In this document: positions 60,758 to 64,000 of the stretch, piece by piece | How the letters are laid out: every line of letters starts with the position of its first letter | Position numbering within the stretch: position 1 is the stretch's first letter | From: Polyangium sp. 15x6 | GTDB taxonomy: Bacteria; Myxococcota_A; Polyangia; Polyangiales; Polyangiaceae | Assembly (NCBI RefSeq): GCF_029960785.1 | Contig: NZ_JASBQE010000002.1 | Coordinates: 124,001 to 188,000 of the forward strand | Length of the DNA stretch: 64,000 nt | Reading direction: 5' to 3' | The notes under the pieces: model-generated | Told to the model about the DNA's origin: nothing | Databases searched by the model: none | The model's input: only the letters and a program-made list of their open reading frames with translations | Position numbers and translations under genes: made by a program

Positions 60758-61230
60758 GGGTCGCGCGTCGAGGTCTTCCGGACCGTGAAGTAGTAGGACC
60801 AGTTGCGGTCCGTCTCCTGCGCGATCTTCTTGAACCAGGCGCCATCCTCGATTCCGGGGCCCGTAATCCGGTAGTAGACCGAGCGTGGGGTCGTCACCAC
60901 GGGAGGATTGAAATCCTCGACCATGAGACCGCCGACGATGAAGGGCGGAAAGGCGCCGGTGAAGCTCGGCGTGAAGGGGCCGACGCGGTAGTCGATGTCC
61001 TCCCACGTGCCGCCGCTCGCGACGACGTCCTCCTGCTTGACGCGTCGAACCTTCACGGGCCGCCCCTGAATCTCCAGGGGGTAGTCGGTCACCGTCTTGG
61101 TCCCGTCGCCGACCGTGTCTCCCGACCAGTCGACGATGCGCATCACGACGTCGTATCGTCGAAATCCGAGGTCGGCGAGAAGCACCCGCGCGCCCTCGAA
61201 GATGGGCTTGCAATCGTCGACCAGGCTCAT
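60754..61230 (-). CDS. Head-tail connector candidate, 158 aa
   Basis: A beta-rich soluble protein (YDVVMRIVDWSGDTVGDGTK, TDYPLEIQGRPVKVRRVKQE, SVYYRITGPG) between two head-tail genes. No family is recognised with confidence. Position suggests a head completion or stopper protein. Confidence 0.6.
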   Translation of the reverse strand: MSLVDDCKPIFEGARVLLADLGFRRYDVVMRIVDWSGDTVGDGTKTVTDYPLEIQGRPVKVRRVKQEDVVASGGTWEDIDYRVGPFTPSFTGAFPPFIVGGLMVEDFNPPVVTTPRSVYYRITGPGIEDGAWFKKIAQETDRNWSYYFTVRKTSTRDP

Positions 61231-61234
61231 GGGC

Positions 61235-61699
61235 TCACATGTTCATGAGGAAGCCGAAGCCGTTCGACATCCCGTTCGTCTGCGACCATTGGTCGCCCAC
61301 GTACCCACCCTTGCCGAACACGTTGCTCGCGATGGGCACCCCCATGAAGCTCGACAGGGCGGAGACGAGCATGCGGCCGTAGTCCGAGACGCTGTTGAGC
61401 GACGAGCTGCTGTACGTGCCCTCCCCGCTCGAATCACCGAACTCGATACGGTCGTCCGCGCTCTCCACGGCTTTGAGGCCCGCGTTCTGGAGCGCCTTGT
61501 CGATTTGCGCCGGGTCACCAGCATTCGCGCCCATCACGTTCGCGAGGAGCGACAGGAGCAGCTCGACCTTGGCTTGGGATTCGGGCCGTCCGCCGACAAC
61601 CTCGATGGCGTTTTCGAGCCTCGGGTTCGCGTATCGGTAGACGTCCGGATACCCGAGGTAGAACCGGATGTCCGTCTTCTGAGCTTCGCTGAACGCCAT
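61235..61699 (-). CDS. Head-tail adaptor candidate, 154 aa
   Basis: The helical N-terminus (FSEAQKTDIRFYLGYPDVYR, ENAIEVVGGRPESQAKVELL) resembles gp6/DUF1320-type adaptors, with the short Tyr-rich repeat typical of them. A Ser/Gly-rich C-terminus follows. It comes directly after the capsid region. It begins after a strong hairpin. Confidence 0.65.
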   Translation of the reverse strand: MAFSEAQKTDIRFYLGYPDVYRYANPRLENAIEVVGGRPESQAKVELLLSLLANVMGANAGDPAQIDKALQNAGLKAVESADDRIEFGDSSGEGTYSSSSLNSVSDYGRMLVSALSSFMGVPIASNVFGKGGYVGDQWSQTNGMSNGFGFLMNM

Positions 61700-61714
61700 G
61701 GGACCTCAAGAAGG

Positions 61715-61756
61715 GGGACGAGAGAGCCGCCGGGGGAGGAGCGGCTCTCTCGTCCC
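61715..61756 (-). terminator. Hairpin downstream of the capsid-region genes
   Basis: A perfect 16-bp stem GGGACGAGAGAGCCGC paired with its complement, with a ten-base loop, lies between the repeat protein and the adaptor gene. It probably attenuates transcription after the highly expressed capsid genes. Confidence 0.8.
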
Positions 61757-61763
61757 GAGGGAA

Positions 61764-62282
61764 TCAGGGGGAGACGAGCTCGATGGCCTCGGAGACGAAC
61801 GCTGCCGCGAAGTGCGCGTTCAGCTTCGTCTTGATGGCGTTCGCGAGGGTTTGCGTGGAGGCAAGGTCCGTCGCGTCCGCGGTCGCCACCGTGTTCGTCG
61901 AGTCGGCCACGGGGTGGCTCGACGTCATGGCGCAGTGCAGGTTGTACTTCGCCTTGAGATCGTTCACCGCCGTGATGCACGACGCGAGGTCCGTCGGCGT
62001 GGGGGCCGTCAGGGCGTTCGTGGAATCGGCAGCCATGTGCGCCCCCACTCCCGACGTCGCGGAGCAGGCAGAGGCGATGTGCGCCGTGTAGGCCGCCTGA
62101 AGTGCCGTGATCAGAGCGATCGACGTTGCGAGGTTGGTCGCGTTCGCCGTCGAGACGGCCGTGGACGCCGAAGCGTGGAAGACGAGCCCGGCCCGAAGGC
62201 GGAGCATGTCGAGGCGCAGCTTGTTGAGCTGCGAGACGACCGCGTCCGCCTTGAGCCCCGTCAGTTTTCGGACAGTGGCCAT
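61764..62282 (-). CDS. Ala-rich tandem-repeat virion protein candidate
   Basis: The 172-aa protein is made of about three and a half repeats of ~40 residues: H-x-A-DSTN-x-x-x-ATDLAS-x-x-x-L-x-N-x-LK-x-K-x-NAH (for example ADSTNALTAPTPTDLASCIT and ADSTNTVATADATDLASTQT). It sits directly after the capsid gene, in the place of a decoration or head protein, and ahead of a strong hairpin, so it is probably abundant. No family is recognised. Confidence 0.6.
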   Translation of the reverse strand: MATVRKLTGLKADAVVSQLNKLRLDMLRLRAGLVFHASASTAVSTANATNLATSIALITALQAAYTAHIASACSATSGVGAHMAADSTNALTAPTPTDLASCITAVNDLKAKYNLHCAMTSSHPVADSTNTVATADATDLASTQTLANAIKTKLNAHFAAAFVSEAIELVSP

Positions 62283-62297
62283 GGCTCTTCCTCGCTA

Positions 62298-63329
62298 TCA
62301 GGCGATGTCGACGTTCTTGCGGACGCCACACGCGTTCGGACGACGAACGGCGAGCTGCACGTACGTCTTCATCTGCGCCTTGTCGGAGTCGCCGGTCTTG
62401 GCCAGCATCTCCATGCGGAGGCCGAGCGGGATGTCCTCGAACCCGTCGCTCATCCCCATGTCCATGACCTCGTCGTTCATGCCGAGGACGGGCGCCGCGA
62501 GGGGCAGGTATTCGATCTCGACGAACTCGGAGTTCACGTAGAAGATCGTCGACTCCGTCGCGTCCTTGTCCTCGATGAAGACGCACCCGTCGAACTTGAT
62601 GGCGCCGACGCCGCCTTCGAGCTGGACTTGCCCCTTCGCCGTGACGACGCGGTCCGTCGAGTACATGTAGAACTTCTGCGGGTCGAAGAGCGACCCGAGC
62701 TTGTTCAGCACGAAGGGCGAGCAGAATGCCACGTCGGGACGCGAGCCGCTGTTCGTGTAGATGGTCGCGAGGTCCGTGCGAATCTGGTCGAACGTGAGCG
62801 CCGTGGCGGAGCCGGGGTCGGCCACGTAGGGCTGCCAGTATTCGTTGCCGGAGACCGTGCGGTCGATGGTCGCGTACGTGTTGTTCGTGAGGCCGATGGC
62901 CTGACCGAGCCCGACGAACTTGTTCGCCGCGTTGCCCGAGTAAAGCTCCTGGTTCATGAGGTCGGCGAGGGCCATCACGCCGTTCATCATGTTCCGGCGC
63001 CACAGGTCGATGTTGCCCGCGGGCGTGCGGCTCGTACGAGAGGCCGCCTGGGCAAGGCCCGAGACGTGGAAGTTCGAGCGGTACTGACCCCACGTGAGGA
63101 TGGCCTGGTCCTGCCCGTCGGAGCCGAAGTTCGAAGCGTCCGCGCCCTCGGCGAAGGACTCGGCCAGAGCGCCGGACTTCTCCGCTGCCCACGCCACGTT
63201 CTTCCCCTCGCCCGGGACGGCGCGAAGGGTCGAAAGCAGGACAGACCGGCGGTTGATCTGTCGAACGATGTCGCCCTTGAAGTTCTGCGCGAGAATCAGC
63301 AGGGCAAGGGTCTGCGTCACGTCTGCCAT
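62298..63329 (-). CDS. Major capsid protein
   Basis: The 343-aa protein has an N-terminal helix region, RRSVLLSTLRAVPGEGKNV, a VAWAAEKSGALAESFAEGAD stretch, and the beta-rich body of HK97-fold capsids (GAIKFDGCVFIEDKDA, FVEIEYLPLAAPVLGMNDEV). It follows a scaffold gene. It is the main head subunit. Confidence 0.82.
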   Translation of the reverse strand: MADVTQTLALLILAQNFKGDIVRQINRRSVLLSTLRAVPGEGKNVAWAAEKSGALAESFAEGADASNFGSDGQDQAILTWGQYRSNFHVSGLAQAASRTSRTPAGNIDLWRRNMMNGVMALADLMNQELYSGNAANKFVGLGQAIGLTNNTYATIDRTVSGNEYWQPYVADPGSATALTFDQIRTDLATIYTNSGSRPDVAFCSPFVLNKLGSLFDPQKFYMYSTDRVVTAKGQVQLEGGVGAIKFDGCVFIEDKDATESTIFYVNSEFVEIEYLPLAAPVLGMNDEVMDMGMSDGFEDIPLGLRMEMLAKTGDSDKAQMKTYVQLAVRRPNACGVRKNVDIA

Positions 63330-63372
63330 TGCGACGTCCTTTCAGTCGAAAGCTAAGAAAGCGTTGGGAGGC

Positions 63373-64000
63373 TCAGAGACGGAGGCCGAGCTTCGTCAGC
63401 ATCATCTCCGTCTTGGCCAGGGGGTCGATTTCGCCGGATTCGCTCGACGTGCGAGCCGGGGCCTTTACCCCGTAGTTCGGCTTCTTGGCCGCATTGCTGC
63501 GGGGGTTCGGAGGCGGGGCGAACATCGACCCCTCTCGCGACTTGAGCCACTCGGACAGACCCTCATCGAGGTCCATTTCCCCGTCCTCGTGGAGGAACGC
63601 GACGGAGCCGTCCCGCTTGAGCGAGATGCGGCCGTCGTGCTTCAGAACCTTGAGGACCGTATCGAGAGCCTCGGGCCGGACCTTGTCGGCGAGCTTGGCC
63701 TTGAGTTCGGCGTACGCTTCCTTCTCCCGCGCCTTCTGCTTCTCGCTCTTGAGCTGGTCCTTGAGGGCGGACAGCTCCTTGCGGAGATCGTCGTCGGGCT
63801 TGGGGTCGGATTCGTCGGCCTTCTTGGGCGCGCTCTGCTGGAGTCCTGCGAGCTTCTCGGCGAGGGACGTCTCGATGGTCTCGGAGAGCTTGCCGAGGTG
63901 GCGCTTCAGATGGGCGCTCACCGCGGAGTTCACGAGGTTCGCGAGCTTCTTGTCGTCCGCCGAGGGCTCGTTGCCCTGGGTGCTATCCGCCGAGGTATCG
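63373..64000 (-). CDS. Capsid scaffold-like protein (5' end off window)
   Basis: Only the C-terminal ~208 residues are visible; the frame is open to the window edge. It has an acidic helical part (LGKLSETIETSLAEKLAGLQ) and a long coiled coil (DDDLRKELSALKDQLKSEKQ, then REKEAYAELKAKLADKV). The end is a basic, Pro/Ser-containing tail. This is the usual design of a capsid scaffold, often fused to or after a protease, whose part would lie off the window. Confidence 0.75.
   Translation of the reverse strand, partial: DTSADSTQGNEPSADDKKLANLVNSAVSAHLKRHLGKLSETIETSLAEKLAGLQQSAPKKADESDPKPDDDLRKELSALKDQLKSEKQKAREKEAYAELKAKLADKVRPEALDTVLKVLKHDGRISLKRDGSVAFLHEDGEMDLDEGLSEWLKSREGSMFAPPPNPRSNAAKKPNYGVKAPARTSSESGEIDPLAKTEMMLTKLGLRL

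Larger units (their letters stand above)
33172..64000. mobile_element. Prophage with contractile tail, integrated at tRNA-Lys (right end off window)
   Basis: After the tRNA come a DUF2806-like gene, a primase-helicase, many short overlapping genes and an unbroken minus-strand structural block with scaffold, capsid, connectors, sheath, tube, tape measure, baseplate and fibres. The order from DUF2635 to the gp48-like gene matches phage Mu. A capsid is present, so this is a phage and not a tailocin. Reading frames are intact throughout the visible part. Integrase, terminase, portal and attR are not in the window and should lie to the right. The exact left border is inferred. Confidence 0.85.

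Noticed and set aside
45525-64000. Tailocin or contractile injection system instead of a phage
   Set aside because: Capsid, scaffold and head-tail connector genes are present, so it is a phage with a head.

Overview
The window looks like the chromosome of a high-GC myxobacterium, most likely of the Sorangium/Polyangium type. This is inferred from very high GC in all third-codon positions, many Cys-rich lipoproteins with Ala/Pro-rich tails, DUF1501 and CXXCH planctomycete-type proteins, PilZ proteins, and multi-hairpin intergenic repeats. The first 33.1 kb is host chromosome; from a tRNA-Lys(UUU) at 33.10 kb to the right edge it is a prophage.

Host part, left to right. 1-2053: 3'-truncated PilZ protein with a repetitive N-terminus. 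2.3-6 kb: small unknown protein, membrane-tethered sigma factor, L,D-transpeptidase, EVE-domain protein, lipoprotein. 6.3-11.2 kb: lipid/polyketide cluster with two divergent fatty-acid desaturases, a GIDE-like membrane protein, a type III polyketide synthase and an overlapping FAD oxidoreductase. 11.24-11.85 kb: non-coding block with half of a multi-hairpin repeat followed by about eleven degenerate palindromes at a ~42-bp period. 12-14.3 kb: small proteins of mostly unknown function, including a DUF6968-like one. 14.5-17 kb: RND/MMPL exporter and a small anchored protein. 17.7-25.3 kb: six-gene minus-strand operon for secreted proteins (metalloprotease, formylglycine-generating-enzyme-like protein, propeller-like lipoprotein, two CXXCH proteins, Tat-exported DUF1501 protein). 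25.5-27.6 kb: a candidate RiPP operon with a Cys-containing lipoprotein-type precursor, an attenuator, a DUF692 multinuclear iron oxidase and a DUF2063 partner. It is followed by a YjbQ-family protein, a lipoprotein and an acyltransferase. 29.2-32.9 kb: SGNH hydrolase, site-2 protease, dUTPase and an S1-domain protein.

Prophage part (about 33.2 kb to beyond 64 kb). The left arm has an AT-rich control region, a DUF2806-like gene, small unknown genes, a 0.3-kb array of 13 GGTTCCC/GGGAACC boxes that is a candidate origin, and a primase-helicase. Then come small plus-strand genes: ribbon-helix-helix, zinc-finger-like and HTH proteins, two lipoproteins and a membrane protein. From 45.5 kb to the edge, all structural genes lie on the minus strand, in the order of the phage Mu tail module: scaffold, capsid, connectors, DUF2635, contractile sheath, tube, chaperone, tape measure, DNA-circularisation protein, hub, spike, gp46-, gp47- and gp48-like baseplate proteins, two fibres, then holin-like and other small membrane proteins. 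Terminase, portal, integrase and endolysin are not seen in the window. The first three, and attR, are expected past the right edge.

Most notable signals: the DUF692/DUF2063 RiPP operon, the two chromosomal palindromic repeat systems, the phased prophage box array, the membrane-anchored sigma factor, and the duplicated tail-fibre tip domain.
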